Shown piece after piece: positions 18,382-27,682 of a DNA stretch of 64,000 bases (within the stretch, counting starts at the first letter, position 1; every line of letters starts with the position of its first letter). The stretch comes from Rhodocyclales bacterium (GTDB lineage: Bacteria; Pseudomonadota; Gammaproteobacteria; Burkholderiales; Rhodocyclaceae), in contig JACRIY010000067.1 in assembly GCA_016235805.1 (NCBI GenBank), positions 39,703-103,702 on the forward strand, written 5' to 3'. Under the pieces are notes generated by a model that saw only the letters and a program-made list of their open reading frames with translations, had not been told where the DNA came from and made no database searches. A program made the position numbers and the translations under genes.

Positions 18382-18390
18382 AATTCGCGA

Positions 18391-18591
18391 ATGGAACTCA
18401 TCATCAACGGCGAAGCGCAACCACTGCCGGCACCGGTTTCCGTCGCCGCGCTGCTGGAGGCGCGCGGCCTGGCCGGCAAGCGTGTCGCCGTCGAACGCAA
18501 CGGCGAGATCGTGGCCAAGAGCCGCCATGCCGACACCCTGCTCGCCGACGGCGACCAGATCGAAATCGTCGTCGCCGTCGGCGGCGGCTGA
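18391..18591 (+). CDS. thiS: Sulfur carrier protein ThiS
   Basis: This 66-residue ubiquitin-fold protein ends in the required Gly-Gly (VVAVGGG), whose C-terminus becomes a thiocarboxylate that donates sulfur for the thiazole of thiamine. It starts MELIINGEAQPLPAPVSVAA. It lies immediately upstream of its partner thiG. Confidence 0.93.
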   Translation: MELIINGEAQPLPAPVSVAALLEARGLAGKRVAVERNGEIVAKSRHADTLLADGDQIEIVVAVGGG

Positions 18592-18612
18592 ATTTTTCCG
18601 GAACCCGAACCC

Positions 18613-19410
18613 ATGAGCAACGATACCCTCGTCATCGCCGGCAAGACCTATGGCTCGCGCCTGCTGGTCGGCACCGGCAAGTACCAGGATTTCGCCCAGA
18701 CCCGCGCCGCGATCGACGCCTCCGGTGCCGAGATCATCACGGTCGCTATCCGCCGCACCAACATCGGCCAGGAGCCCGGCCAGCCCTCGCTGCTGGAAGT
18801 CTTGCCGCCGTCGCAATTCACCATCCTGCCCAATACCGCCGGCTGCTACACGGCCGACGACGCGGTGCGCACGTTGCGCCTCGGCCGCGAGCTGCTCGAC
18901 GGCCACGCGCTGTGCAAGCTCGAAGTGCTCGGCGATCCGCAGACGCTGTTCCCCAACATGCCGGAAACCCTGAAGGCGGCCGCGACCCTGGTCAAGGACG
19001 GCTTCCATGTCATGGTGTATTGCTCCGACGACCCGATCCAGGCGCGCATGCTGGAAGACATCGGCGTCGTCGCCGTAATGCCGCTGGCCTCGCTGATCGG
19101 CTCCGGCATGGGCATCCTGAATCCTTGGAACCTCAAGCTCATCATCGAGCAGTCGAAGGTGCCGGTGCTGGTCGATGCCGGCGTCGGTACCGCGTCCGAC
19201 GCGGCCATCGCCATGGAGCTGGGTTGCGATGGCGTGCTGATGAATACCGCGATCGCCGCGGCGAAGGATCCGGTGCTGATGGCCGGCGCCATGAGGAAGG
19301 CGGTCGAAGCCGGCCGCGAAGCGTTCCGCGCCGGACGCATGCCGAAGAAGTTCTATGCCGCGACGCCCAGTTCCCCGGTCGGCGGAATGATCGGCCAGGC
19401 AGGCGCGTGA
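18613..19410 (+). CDS. thiG: Thiazole synthase ThiG
   Basis: This is a 265-residue TIM-barrel enzyme that makes the thiazole phosphate moiety of thiamine from deoxyxylulose phosphate, ThiS thiocarboxylate and dehydroglycine. Family segments are [61 protein letters not shown] and [10 protein letters not shown]. The stop overlaps the next GTG start (GTGA). No TPP riboswitch was seen near thiS. Confidence 0.96.
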   Translation: MSNDTLVIAGKTYGSRLLVGTGKYQDFAQTRAAIDASGAEIITVAIRRTNIGQEPGQPSLLEVLPPSQFTILPNTAGCYTADDAVRTLRLGRELLDGHALCKLEVLGDPQTLFPNMPETLKAAATLVKDGFHVMVYCSDDPIQARMLEDIGVVAVMPLASLIGSGMGILNPWNLKLIIEQSKVPVLVDAGVGTASDAAIAMELGCDGVLMNTAIAAAKDPVLMAGAMRKAVEAGREAFRAGRMPKKFYAATPSSPVGGMIGQAGA

Positions 19411-19973
19411 AACATTTCGTCGTTTGCGTACTCTGCATCGCCCTGCTGGCTCAGGCGCGGGCGACGGATGCCGCGCCGGAGCCGACGCCGGCAAGTACAC
19501 CAGCAACCATCGAACTGACGCCGCGACACCAGGGCTATGCCTTCGAACAACCACGGGTGCTGTTGCGCCAGCGCCTGTTCGGATTGGCCCACGGGCTGTC
19601 CATGCTCGCTGCGGCGTGTCTCGACCTGCCGCAGCATTCTGGCCCGATCCAGGATGCCTACGCGAACTGGCATGCAAAGCAGGCCCGCGCCATCGAGGTG
19701 CTGGTGCTCGACCTCGCCCGCTACTATTTCGCCGAGCGTGCCGACCAGGCCAACTGGCCCGATCTGGCGCGCGCGCTGGGCCTCAATGACAGCATCCTGC
19801 CGGCACTGGGCAGTGTCAGCCTGGAAGATGCCTGCGCCAGCCTGCCGCAGGCGATAGCAGGCCCGCGCTACGATTTCGCGCGACTGCTGGCGGAAGCTCC
19901 CGCGACCGACACCGCGGCGGCGATGGCGATCGCCGTGCCGCCGTCGCCGACTCCTGCAAAGCCTGCCGAATGA
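19407..19973 (+). CDS. Hypothetical exported protein
   Basis: This 188-residue protein of unknown function starts at a GTG overlapping the thiG stop. Residues 1-20 ([18 protein letters not shown]) form a signal peptide. The body is helical ([40 protein letters not shown]) and the C-terminus is Pro/Ala-rich. It overlaps trmB by four bases (ATGA), so thiS, thiG, this gene, trmB and the diguanylate cyclase look co-transcribed. No domain was recognised. Confidence 0.75.
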   Translation: MKHFVVCVLCIALLAQARATDAAPEPTPASTPATIELTPRHQGYAFEQPRVLLRQRLFGLAHGLSMLAAACLDLPQHSGPIQDAYANWHAKQARAIEVLVLDLARYYFAERADQANWPDLARALGLNDSILPALGSVSLEDACASLPQAIAGPRYDFARLLAEAPATDTAAAMAIAVPPSPTPAKPAE

Positions 19974-20686
19974 GCGATATCGACGACACCGACGCGGACG
20001 GCGCAACGCCAGGCCACGGCCACATCCGCAGTTACGTGCTGCGCCAGGGCCGTGTCTCCGACGCGCAGCGCCGTTTCCACGAGGAAGGCATGCCGCGCTG
20101 GGGCATTCCCTACCAGGCGACGGCGCTCGACTTCGATGCCGTATTCGGCCGCCGCACCCACCGCATCCTCGAAATCGGCTGCGGCATGGGGGAAACCACG
20201 GCCACCATCGCCGAACGGCACCCGCAGAACGACTACCTCGGCATCGAGGTGCACACGCCCGGCGTCGGCAGCCTGCTGAAGGAAATTTCCACGCGCGGCA
20301 TCGCCAACCTGCGCGTGATCCAGCATGACGCCGTCGAAGTGGTGCGCGACATGATCGCGCCCGGATCGCTGTCCGGCATCCACATCTTCTTTCCCGATCC
20401 CTGGCCGAAGAAGCGCCAGCAGAAGCGCCGCCTGATCCAGCCCGAATTCGTCGCGCTGCTGGCCGACCGCCTCGCGCCCAGCGGCTACCTGCATTGCGCC
20501 ACCGACTGGGAGGACTATGCCAACCAGATGCTGGAAGTCCTCAATGGCGAGCGGCGGCTGCTGAACATGGCCAACGGTTTCACGCCGCGGCCGCCCTACC
20601 GGCCGCAGACCAAGTTTGAGAGCCGCGGCCTGAAGCTCGGCCACGGCGTCTGGGATCTCGTCTTCCGGCGCGCCTCGATGCGATGA
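19970..20686 (+). CDS. trmB: tRNA (guanine-N7-)-methyltransferase
   Basis: This 238-residue SAM-dependent enzyme methylates G46 of tRNA variable loops. Motif I is [17 protein letters not shown]; the family-specific segments [13 protein letters not shown] and [17 protein letters not shown], and the closing [17 protein letters not shown], are all present. It overlaps genes on both sides by four bases. Confidence 0.96.
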   Translation: MSDIDDTDADGATPGHGHIRSYVLRQGRVSDAQRRFHEEGMPRWGIPYQATALDFDAVFGRRTHRILEIGCGMGETTATIAERHPQNDYLGIEVHTPGVGSLLKEISTRGIANLRVIQHDAVEVVRDMIAPGSLSGIHIFFPDPWPKKRQQKRRLIQPEFVALLADRLAPSGYLHCATDWEDYANQMLEVLNGERRLLNMANGFTPRPPYRPQTKFESRGLKLGHGVWDLVFRRASMR

Positions 20687-21819
20687 ACATCGACCCGCGC
20701 ACCGTCATCCTGCTCGCCGGAGTCATGGGCGGCATGATGTCGGTGGTGCTGTTCGTCATGCGCCACAACTACCCGACGGTGATCGTCGGCCTCGGCGAGT
20801 GGGCATACGCTACGGGGCTGATCTTCGTGTCGACGCTGCTGCTCGGTGCGCGTGGCTCGATTCCCGACCTGGCCTCGGTGGTCGCCGGCAATCTGCTCCT
20901 GCTCATCGGCCTCGCGCTGTTCCACATCGGCAGCCAGCGCTTCCTCGCCCTGCGGCCCTGGACGCGAACCTGGGCGGGACTGATACTTTCCTCGCTGCCG
21001 GTGATGGTGTGGTTCACCATGGTCGACCCGCATTACGGGGTCCGCGTGCTGACGATGAGCCTGCTGATGCTCGTGCTCACCGCTGCCCACGCCTGGACCA
21101 TCGCCCGCCACGGCGTCCGCAGCCTGGCCAGCTACCTGTGCATCGCGGCCCTGCTGGTGCAGGCCATGGCGCAGGCGGTGCGCTTCGTCGCTGCTTTCGG
21201 CACCACGCCCGACAGTTCCTTGTTCATCCTGTCGCCGACGCAAACCTATTTCGTCACCACCTATGCCTTCTGCCTGCTGGTGCTGAGCATCGGCGTGGTG
21301 CTGATGGCGACTGACAAGCTGCGCGCCGAGTTCGAGCACATGGCGCGGCACGACTCGCTCACCGGCGCGCTGACGCGGCGCGCCTTTCTCGATGCCTGCG
21401 AACAGGAACTGGAGCGCGACCGGCGCAAGAATCGGGTCAGTTCGCTGCTGATCATGGACCTCGACCATTTCAAGGCCGTCAATGACAACTATGGACACCA
21501 GGCCGGCGACCGCGTGCTGGTGGATTTCGTCGAACGGGTCGGCGGCCTGCTGCGGCGCCCGGATAAGCTGGGTCGCTTCGGCGGCGAAGAATTCGTCGCA
21601 CTACTGCCGGAAACCATCCTCGACGAAGCGCTGGTGGTCGCCGAACGCATACGGGCCGGAGTCGAGCAGGCCCGCGCGCAACCGGGTTGCACGGTAAGCA
21701 TCGGCGTCGCGACCAGCGTGCCCGGCGAAGGCACCATGGACACCATACTCGGGCGTGCCGACGAGGCCCTCTATCGCGCCAAGGGCGCCGGCCGCAACTG
21801 CGTCCGCGCCGCGGTCTGA
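20683..21819 (+). CDS. Membrane-bound diguanylate cyclase (GGDEF)
   Basis: This 378-residue protein has about six hydrophobic N-terminal helices (residues 8-215) and a C-terminal GGDEF domain. The active-site motif is GGEEF, an accepted active variant, preceded by RRPD at the spacing of the RxxD inhibitory site. The substrate segment [19 protein letters not shown] is intact. It should make cyclic di-GMP with product inhibition. The signal sensed by the membrane part is unknown. Confidence 0.93.
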   Translation: MNIDPRTVILLAGVMGGMMSVVLFVMRHNYPTVIVGLGEWAYATGLIFVSTLLLGARGSIPDLASVVAGNLLLLIGLALFHIGSQRFLALRPWTRTWAGLILSSLPVMVWFTMVDPHYGVRVLTMSLLMLVLTAAHAWTIARHGVRSLASYLCIAALLVQAMAQAVRFVAAFGTTPDSSLFILSPTQTYFVTTYAFCLLVLSIGVVLMATDKLRAEFEHMARHDSLTGALTRRAFLDACEQELERDRRKNRVSSLLIMDLDHFKAVNDNYGHQAGDRVLVDFVERVGGLLRRPDKLGRFGGEEFVALLPETILDEALVVAERIRAGVEQARAQPGCTVSIGVATSVPGEGTMDTILGRADEALYRAKGAGRNCVRAAV

Positions 21820-21825
21820 ACAACC

Positions 21826-22986
21826 ATGGAATTCTTCGCGCATCCGCTCTGGCTGGCCGGCTTTCGCCCCTTCTTCGCACTGGCCTTCCTCGCCGGAATG
21901 GGCCTCCCGATGCTATGGGTCCTGGTCTACTTTGGCATCCTGCCGGCGCCCGCGTTGCCGGTGGCACCGCAGCAGTGGCATGCACATGAAATGTTCTTCG
22001 GCTTCGGCTGGGCGGTGCTCGGCGGCTTCCTGCTGACCGCGACCAAGAACTGGGTAGGTATCCGCGGCTACCACGGCGCACCGCTGGTCGTCCTCGCCGC
22101 CGCCTGGCTGTTCGAACGCGCCGGGATGTGGCTGGGCGGCGCCTGGCCGGGCTGGCTGTTCCTGCTGTCCAGTGCGGGTTTCCTCGCCGCCATCGTCGCC
22201 ATGCTGCTGTGGACCCTGGTGCGCCACCGCGAGGACGACAGCTACCGCGACAACTATTTCTTCCTGCTGATCCTGCCCACCTTCCTTTTCGCCAAGCACC
22301 TGATGCTGGACGCCGGACAGTTGCAGGCCGGCATCGCCATGGCCACCGGCCTGTTCCGCGTCGCCTTCCTGGTGATGCTGGAGCGCACCCTGACCCAGTT
22401 CATGAAGAGCATTTACCAAGTGGACATCCTGCGCCATGCTGCACTGGACCGAGCCATCAAGCTGCTCGGCCTCATCATGGTCGGCGCCGGCTGGATGGCG
22501 CCGCCACTGGCCGCCGGCCTCTCGCTGGCGCTGGCGCTGCTGCTGGCCGGCCGCCTGGCGTTCTGGCATCCCCGCCTGGCCTTGCGTCGGATCGACCTCG
22601 GCATCATGTACGCTGGTTATGTCGCCATCGTGCTGCAACTGCTGGTCGAATTCCTCGCCGTGGCGGCGCCGCCAAACTGGGTCGGCGCCTTCTCCACGCA
22701 TGTGTTCGGGCTCGGCGTGATGGGCCTGATCATTCCCGCGATGCTGATCCGCATCGCCAAGGGTCACACCGGGCGCAAGGTGGTATTCGAACCGCTCGAC
22801 AAGACCGTGCTGTGGATCATGATCGGCGCCTTCCTGCTGCGCGTCCTTGCGCCGCAATTGCTGCCGGCATCCTATGCGCTATGGCTGGCACTGGCCGCCG
22901 GCGGCTGGCTGGCCGGCTTCGGGATACTTGCCTGGCGCCTGATACCGTTCCTGTTGCAGCCCAGGGTGGACGGCAAGGAGCACTGA
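21826..22986 (+). CDS. nnrS: NnrS family protein
   Basis: This 386-residue polytopic membrane protein has about 12 helices. The NnrS hallmarks are FRPFFALAFLAG near the start, QWHAHEMFFGFGWAVLGGFLLTATKNW with conserved His, and THVFGLGVMGLIIPAMLIRIAKGHTGR near the C-terminus. NnrS proteins bind heme and copper and are linked to nitric oxide tolerance in denitrifiers. It follows the cyclase by six bases. Confidence 0.92.
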   Translation: MEFFAHPLWLAGFRPFFALAFLAGMGLPMLWVLVYFGILPAPALPVAPQQWHAHEMFFGFGWAVLGGFLLTATKNWVGIRGYHGAPLVVLAAAWLFERAGMWLGGAWPGWLFLLSSAGFLAAIVAMLLWTLVRHREDDSYRDNYFFLLILPTFLFAKHLMLDAGQLQAGIAMATGLFRVAFLVMLERTLTQFMKSIYQVDILRHAALDRAIKLLGLIMVGAGWMAPPLAAGLSLALALLLAGRLAFWHPRLALRRIDLGIMYAGYVAIVLQLLVEFLAVAAPPNWVGAFSTHVFGLGVMGLIIPAMLIRIAKGHTGRKVVFEPLDKTVLWIMIGAFLLRVLAPQLLPASYALWLALAAGGWLAGFGILAWRLIPFLLQPRVDGKEH

Positions 22987-23029
22987 CTTTCATGATGCGG
23001 GAAACATCACCCCGCACCGTGAAAGTCAG
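22983..23029 (+). repeat. Stem-loop at the nnrS stop codon
   Basis: CTGACTTTCA (22983-22992) and TGAAAGTCAG (23020-23029) form a perfect 10-bp stem that starts inside the stop codon. An inner TGCGGG/CCCGCA stem is also possible. There is no T-tract, so it is not a standard terminator. The first 14 bases after the stop recur at 1089-1102. Confidence 0.55.
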
Positions 23030-23042
23030 TCCTGTCTCATGG

Positions 23043-23106
23043 CCCCCCACCCCCTGCCCCCGCCCCGGGGCGGGGGTCGAAGTTTGCTCGCTGCGCTCGA
23101 TATTGC
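23043..23106 (+). repeat. Hairpin plus GCTCGCTGCGCTCG repeat, copy 3
   Basis: CCCCCGCCCCGGGGCGGGGG (23057-23076) is a hairpin, followed by a 23-base segment (23081-23103) identical to 1254-1276. It lies between the convergent nnrS and MlaF-like genes. Confidence 0.7.
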
Positions 23107-23132
23107 GGGCGACCCATTCGGCCGATAACCGC

Positions 23133-23942
23133 CTACTGCCCGAGCTCCAGATCGCTGCGGTAGGGTTCGCGCGGATAGTGGAAGGCCACCGGGCCGTCCG
23201 GTTCGGCGTGGATGAATTGATGAACCGAGGGATTCGACGAGTTCAGCAGTTCGTCGGGCGTCCCGGCCGAGACCACCTTGCCGTCGTGGATGAAGTAGGC
23301 ATAGTCGACCACCTTCAGCGTTTCCGATACGTCGTAGGTAACCACGATGGAGGTCGCGCCCAGCGCGTCGTTGAGGCGGCGGATCAATTGCGCGATGACG
23401 TTGAGCGAGATCGGGTCGAGTCCGGCGAAAGGCTCGTCGTACATGGTCAGGCCGGGGTCGAGGGCTATCGCCCGGGCCAGCGCGACGCGGCGCGCCATGC
23501 CTCCCGACAATTCGTTCGGCATCAGCTCGCTGGACCCGCGCAGGCCGACCGCATGCAGTTTCATCAGCACCAGGTCGTGGATCAGGTCGTCGGGCAGGTC
23601 GGTCAGCTCGCGCATTGGAAAGGCGATGTTTTCATAGACGGAAATATCGCTGAACAAGCCGCCGGCCTGGAACATCATGCCCATGTCGCGACGCAATTCG
23701 TAGAGACCACCTTCATCGAGCTCATGCACGACGCGGCCATCGACGCGCACCCGGCCGCGGTCGGGCCGCAACTGGCCGCCGATCAGCTTGAGGATGGTGC
23801 TCTTGCCGGCGCCGCTGACGCCGAGGATGCCGACCACCTTGCCGCGCGGCACGGCGAGCTGGATCCCCTGCAGCACCTTGTTGCTGCCGTAGGCGAAGTG
23901 CAGGTCTTCGATCTCGATCAGGTTTCCGCTGGTGCCCTTCAC
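23133..23942 (-). CDS. MlaF-like ABC transporter ATP-binding protein
   Basis: The GTG start at 23942 gives 269 residues. Walker A is GVSGAGKST, the signature is LSGGMARRVALARAIALDP as in MlaF/Ttg2A, and Walker B is TMYDEPFAGLDP. That family drives phospholipid or organic transport across the envelope with MlaE and MlaD partners. No permease or MCE-domain gene is adjacent, which is unusual. The switch His of ABC ATPases appears replaced by Tyr (VVTYDVSE). It lies 58 bases downstream of hemW. Confidence 0.85.
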   Translation of the reverse strand: MKGTSGNLIEIEDLHFAYGSNKVLQGIQLAVPRGKVVGILGVSGAGKSTILKLIGGQLRPDRGRVRVDGRVVHELDEGGLYELRRDMGMMFQAGGLFSDISVYENIAFPMRELTDLPDDLIHDLVLMKLHAVGLRGSSELMPNELSGGMARRVALARAIALDPGLTMYDEPFAGLDPISLNVIAQLIRRLNDALGATSIVVTYDVSETLKVVDYAYFIHDGKVVSAGTPDELLNSSNPSVHQFIHAEPDGPVAFHYPREPYRSDLELGQ

Positions 23943-24000
23943 GCCGCTGCGTCCTTGTCCGTGGTTTGCCGGGCCGTATGGTGACACATAACGCGCATTG

Positions 24001-25227
24001 TCAGGCCGGGCCGTCGGCGAGGAACATGCCCAGCAGCCGGTTGAGGAAGCGCCGTCCCTGCGGCGTCGGCCGCATCCAGCCGTCGACCACTTCGAGCAGC
24101 CCAGCGCGCCGTGCCGCCAGCGCCGACTTTTCGATGGCGGCCAACGGCAGGCCGGTGCGTTCGGTGAATAGCGCCAGCGGAAATCCGGCATTGAGGCGCA
24201 AGGCATTCATCATGAACTCGCCGGGCAGGTCGGCGCGATCGACGTCCTGCCGCGTGGCGATGAACTCGCCGCGCGCCGCAGCGTCCAGGTAGGCGCGCGG
24301 ATTGCGATGGCGCGTTTCGCGCCAGATCGAGGCGTGGTTCGACAGCTTGCCGTGGGCACCGGCGCCGATGCCCAGGTAATCGCCGAAGCGCCAGTAGTTG
24401 AGGTTGTGCGCGCACTGCGAATTGCTGCCGCCTGCGGGTCGCGCGAAGGCCGAGGTCTCGTAGTGCTCGAAACCGGCGGCACCGAGCCGGGCTTCGACCA
24501 TCTCCTGCATGTCGGCCGCCAGGTCGTCGTCGGGCAGCGGCGGCGGCGCATGGTGGAAGGCGGTGTTAGGTTCCAGCGTCAGGTGGTAAGCCGAAATGTG
24601 GCCGACCCCGCTGTCGATCGCGGTGGAGATGTCGGCTTCGGCCTGTGACAGCGTCTGCCCCGGCAGCGCGTACATCAGGTCGAGATTGACGCGCTCGAAA
24701 TTCTTCAATCCCAGTTCGATGGCGCGCCGCGCTTCGCCGCCATCGTGGATGCGGCCCAGCGCGGCGAGTTTCGCGTCATCGAAACTCTGCACGCCGATCG
24801 AGACCCGGGTCACCCCGGCGGCGCGGAAGGCGGCGAACTTCGCCGCTTCGGCGGTACCGGGATTGGCTTCCAGCGTGACCTCGGCGCCGGGTTGCAGCGG
24901 CAGGCGCATGCGTATCGCCGCCAGCAGCGCCTCGGCCGTTTCGCCACGCATCAGGCTCGGCGTGCCGCCGCCGATGAATACGCTGGACACCGGCCGGCTC
25001 CAGACCTGCGGCAGGGCGGCTTCGAGGTCGGCGATCAGCGCAGCGAGATAGGCGGCCTCGTCGACTCCGCCACGGGCCTCGTGCGAATTGAAATCGCAGT
25101 AGGGGCACTTTTTCACGCACCAGGGCCAGTGCACATAGAGCGCCAGCGGCGGCGGCGCAACCAATCCTGAAGAGCCCGCGATAGTCGGCGCTGGCGCTAC
25201 GGCGGCTAACGGAATGATCGGTATCAC
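24001..25227 (-). CDS. hemW: HemW-like radical SAM protein
   Basis: This is a radical SAM enzyme of the oxygen-independent coproporphyrinogen oxidase-like family (HemW, heme chaperone). The cluster motif is CVKKCPYCDF, preceded by LALYVHWPW, with GGGTPSLM and the C-terminal HemW domain. The GTG at 25227 overlaps the rdgB stop and gives 408 residues; a TTG at 25164 would remove 21 residues encoded by a copy of repeat R and may be the true start. It completes the rph-rdgB-hemW order common in betaproteobacteria. Confidence 0.93.
   Translation of the reverse strand: MIPIIPLAAVAPAPTIAGSSGLVAPPPLALYVHWPWCVKKCPYCDFNSHEARGGVDEAAYLAALIADLEAALPQVWSRPVSSVFIGGGTPSLMRGETAEALLAAIRMRLPLQPGAEVTLEANPGTAEAAKFAAFRAAGVTRVSIGVQSFDDAKLAALGRIHDGGEARRAIELGLKNFERVNLDLMYALPGQTLSQAEADISTAIDSGVGHISAYHLTLEPNTAFHHAPPPLPDDDLAADMQEMVEARLGAAGFEHYETSAFARPAGGSNSQCAHNLNYWRFGDYLGIGAGAHGKLSNHASIWRETRHRNPRAYLDAAARGEFIATRQDVDRADLPGEFMMNALRLNAGFPLALFTERTGLPLAAIEKSALAARRAGLLEVVDGWMRPTPQGRRFLNRLLGMFLADGPA
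24107..24126 (-). repeat. Short dispersed repeat R, copy inside hemW
   Basis: The minus strand matches the core fully and encodes KSALAARR in frame near the HemW C-terminus. The codons match those at the end of RNase PH (25934). A natural helix at this point cannot be excluded. Confidence 0.55.
25185..25204 (+). repeat. Short dispersed repeat R at the hemW 5' end
   Basis: A full match to the core, lying between the rdgB stop and the conserved start of HemW. If the GTG at 25227 is used it is translated as AVAPAPT. Confidence 0.7.
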
Positions 25228-25814
25228 ATCCCGGCTCGAAGGCGTGCCAGGAGTTGCGCCAGCGCCTGCCCGCGATGCGAGCGGCGATTCTTCTCCTCGT
25301 GCGGCAGTTCCGCCACGGTAAGCCCGAGCTCGGGCACCAGGAAATACGGGTCGTAACCGAAGCCGCCCTCGCCGCGCGGCGCATCGACGATCGCGCCATG
25401 CCATTCGCCTTCGGCGACGATGGGTTGCGGATCGTCGGCGGCACGCATCAGCACCAGCACGGCGACATAGTGCGCGCGGCGGTCGACGACGCCGGCCAGA
25501 TCCGCCAGCAGTTTCGCATTGTTCTTTGCGTCCGATTTCGGCTCACCGCCATAGCGTGCCGACCAAACCCCCGGCGCACCGCCCAGCGCCGCCACGCACA
25601 GGCCGGAGTCATCCGCCAACGCCGGCAGACCGGTCAATCGCGCCGCATGGCGCGCCTTGGCGATCGCGTTCTCGACGAAGGTGACGTGCGGCTCCTCGGC
25701 TTCCGGCACCTTGAAGGCCGACTGCGGCAGCACCTCGAAATCGAAGGGCGCCAGCAGTTGCCCGAATTCGCGCAGCTTGCCGGCATTGCCGGAAGCGAGG
25801 ACGAGTTTCTTCAT
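25224..25814 (-). CDS. rdgB: XTP/dITP diphosphatase (RdgB/HAM1)
   Basis: This 196-residue enzyme removes ITP, dITP and XTP from nucleotide pools. Family motifs are LASGNAGKLREF at the start (nucleotide-binding SGNxxK), LADDSGLCV, APGVWSARYGG, GEGGFGYDPYF and KNRRSHRGQAL. The start was set at MKKLVLASGN; the open frame upstream is repeat DNA. It overlaps the proposed hemW start. Confidence 0.95.
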   Translation of the reverse strand: MKKLVLASGNAGKLREFGQLLAPFDFEVLPQSAFKVPEAEEPHVTFVENAIAKARHAARLTGLPALADDSGLCVAALGGAPGVWSARYGGEPKSDAKNNAKLLADLAGVVDRRAHYVAVLVLMRAADDPQPIVAEGEWHGAIVDAPRGEGGFGYDPYFLVPELGLTVAELPHEEKNRRSHRGQALAQLLARLRAGM

Positions 25815-25885
25815 GCCGCCACCGCCGGGCCGTCCCAAAGTGGCGGCAAGCCACGACCCGGAAGCCACATCAGTGGCTGAACCAC

Positions 25886-25920
25886 GGTCACCCCCTGCCT
25901 TGGGCAGGGGGATGGGGGGA
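25886..25920. repeat. GC-rich hairpin between rph and rdgB
   Basis: CCCCCTGCC TTG GGCAGGGGG forms a perfect hairpin in the 118-base spacer between rph and rdgB. It resembles the hairpins of the second repeat family but lacks the GCTCGCTGCGCTCG part. Confidence 0.5.
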
Positions 25921-25932
25921 TGGCTGTCCCGA

Positions 25933-26664
25933 TCACCGTGCCGCCAGCGCCGACTCTTGTGCCTTGACGATGTCGCCGATGCCGGCCGCGGCGAGCTCCA
26001 GCAGGGTATCAAGCTCGGCGCGCGAGAACGGCGCGCCCTCGGCCGTGCCCTGCACTTCGATGATGCCGCCGCCGGCCGTCATCACCACGTTCATGTCGGT
26101 GTCGCAGGCGGAATCCTCGGCGTAGTCGAGGTCGAGCACCGGGATGCCCTCGACGATGCCGACCGACACCGCGGCGACCAGTTCGCGCATCGCGTGCTGC
26201 GCCAGCTTGCCGCCGGCGACCAGGGTGCCGATGGCGTCGTGCAGCGCAACGCAGGCGCCGGTGATCGAGGCGCAGCGCGTGCCGCCGTCGGCCTGCAGCA
26301 CGTCGCAGTCGAGCGTGATCTGGCGCTCGCCGAGCGCCTTGAGGTCGGTCACGGCGCGCAAGCTGCGACCGATCAGGCGCTGGATTTCCTGGGTGCGGCC
26401 GGACTGTTTGCCCTTCGCCGCCTCGCGCGCGGTACGGGTGTTGGTGGCGCGCGGCAGCATGCCGTACTCGGCGGTGACCCAGCCGGAACCCTTGCCGCGC
26501 AGGAAGCCGGGTACCGACTCCTCGACGCTGGCGGTACACAGGACTTTGGTATTGCCGAACTCGACCAGCACGCTGCCTTCGGCGTGGCGGGTGTAGCCGC
26601 GGGTGATGCGCAGCTCGCGCAGTTGCGCGGCGTCACGGGAATTGCGTTGCGAGGGACGATTCAT
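25933..26664 (-). CDS. rph: Ribonuclease PH
   Basis: This is a 243-residue phosphorolytic 3'-5' exoribonuclease for tRNA maturation. Seen are [45 protein letters not shown], the active-site [11 protein letters not shown], and [17 protein letters not shown]. The ATG at 26664 was preferred to the TTG one codon upstream. The C-terminus is encoded by repeat R and is a few residues longer than usual. Confidence 0.96.
   Translation of the reverse strand: MNRPSQRNSRDAAQLRELRITRGYTRHAEGSVLVEFGNTKVLCTASVEESVPGFLRGKGSGWVTAEYGMLPRATNTRTAREAAKGKQSGRTQEIQRLIGRSLRAVTDLKALGERQITLDCDVLQADGGTRCASITGACVALHDAIGTLVAGGKLAQHAMRELVAAVSVGIVEGIPVLDLDYAEDSACDTDMNVVMTAGGGIIEVQGTAEGAPFSRAELDTLLELAAAGIGDIVKAQESALAAR
25934..25953 (-). 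repeat. Short dispersed repeat R forming the rph C-terminus
   Basis: The minus strand reads TCGGCGCTGGCGGCACGGTG, one mismatch from the core. It encodes the last residues of RNase PH (ESALAAR), and its final TG with the next A forms the stop codon. Confidence 0.65.
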
Positions 26665-26697
26665 CAAGGAACTCCGTTGGCGTGAAATACGCTCTCC

Positions 26698-26750
26698 ATC
26701 AATCGAGCGCAGCGAGCAAATCAGTCACCTCCCCCGCGAGGGGGAGGATG
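26698..26750 (-). repeat. Hairpin plus GCTCGCTGCGCTCG repeat, copy 4
   Basis: The minus strand carries hairpin CCTCCCCC-TCGC-GGGGGAGG (26728-26747 on the plus strand), then GCTCGCTGCGCTCGATT. The hairpin lies within the last codons of the PP2C gene, and the other half lies between that gene and rph. Confidence 0.65.
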
Positions 26751-27674
26751 GGAGGGAGCGGGCGTTGGAGAAAGCCCCTCCTGGGCGGCAGCCCTGGAGG
26801 TGAAAGGTATGCGGCGGCGTATGTCGGCCACGGCGGTTTCGATGTCCTCGTCGCTGATCGGGGCCAGCAACAATTGGTGGGGCGCGTCGGGTCGCAGGTT
26901 CAGGGTATGCGCATCCGGATCGGGGGCGTCCCAGCGCATGGCGATCACCGTCAGGTTGTCCGCGCCGGGACCGGCGGCGCGCTCCGCCGCGTCGAGCAGG
27001 TGCGGCACGGAACTGGTCAGCGGCGCGCAGGCCAACTCGTTGACCAGCCGTTCGCCGAGCGGCGACCAGGCGCCGTCGGTGCACAACGCGATCAGGTCGC
27101 CGTCCTCCAGCGACACCAGGCGCGAGACCTCGATGTGCGGGGCGACGCTGCCGCCGAGGCAGCTGAAAACACGGTTGCGCATCGGATGTGAGGCGGCCTG
27201 TTCGCTGCTGAGGGTGCCATCGTCGACCATGCGCTGCACCACGCTGTGGTCGCGGGTGCGCATCACATTGGCATTATCCGGGGCGCGGCCGTGGATCAGG
27301 TACAGCCGCGAATCGCCGGCATGCGCCCAGCAGGCCTGGCCATCCTGCACCACGCAGGCGATGCAGGTGGTGCGCGGCGCGGCATGGGCGGCGATCTGGC
27401 AGGCGTCGGCGTGATTGATGATGTTCGAGTGGGCCCGTTCGAAGGCCGCGACCAGGAAGCGGCCCGGGTCGGCCAGGCGCGAGCCGGCGTCGCGGCGAAA
27501 GCACTCGACCACCGTATCGACGGCAAGCTGGGCCGCGATCTCGCCCTGCAAATGGCCGCCCATGCCGTCGGCCACCACCATCAGCAGCGCGTCGTCCGTC
27601 GCCAGCCAGGCGGCGCGATCCTGGTTGATCTCGCGCCCGCCGATGCGACTGTCATGAACGATGGTGTATTTCAT
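26721..27674 (-). CDS. PP2C-type Ser/Thr protein phosphatase
   Basis: This is a 317-residue PPM/PP2C metal-dependent phosphatase starting [20 protein letters not shown]. Metal-binding acidic motifs are [17 protein letters not shown] and [10 protein letters not shown], and [10 protein letters not shown] is intact. The catalytic domain ends near residue 245. The remainder is a Pro-rich tail whose last residues ([16 protein letters not shown]) come from the hairpin repeat. It lies eight bases downstream of a Ser/Thr kinase gene, so the two probably act on the same substrates. Confidence 0.92.
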   Translation of the reverse strand: MKYTIVHDSRIGGREINQDRAAWLATDDALLMVVADGMGGHLQGEIAAQLAVDTVVECFRRDAGSRLADPGRFLVAAFERAHSNIINHADACQIAAHAAPRTTCIACVVQDGQACWAHAGDSRLYLIHGRAPDNANVMRTRDHSVVQRMVDDGTLSSEQAASHPMRNRVFSCLGGSVAPHIEVSRLVSLEDGDLIALCTDGAWSPLGERLVNELACAPLTSSVPHLLDAAERAAGPGADNLTVIAMRWDAPDPDAHTLNLRPDAPHQLLLAPISDEDIETAVADIRRRIPFTSRAAAQEGLSPTPAPSHPPPRGGGD

Positions 27675-27682
27675 CGATGGCG

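Noticed and set aside
18382..18390. TPP riboswitch before thiS
   Set aside because: Only nine bases separate nodJ and thiS; there is no room for the aptamer.
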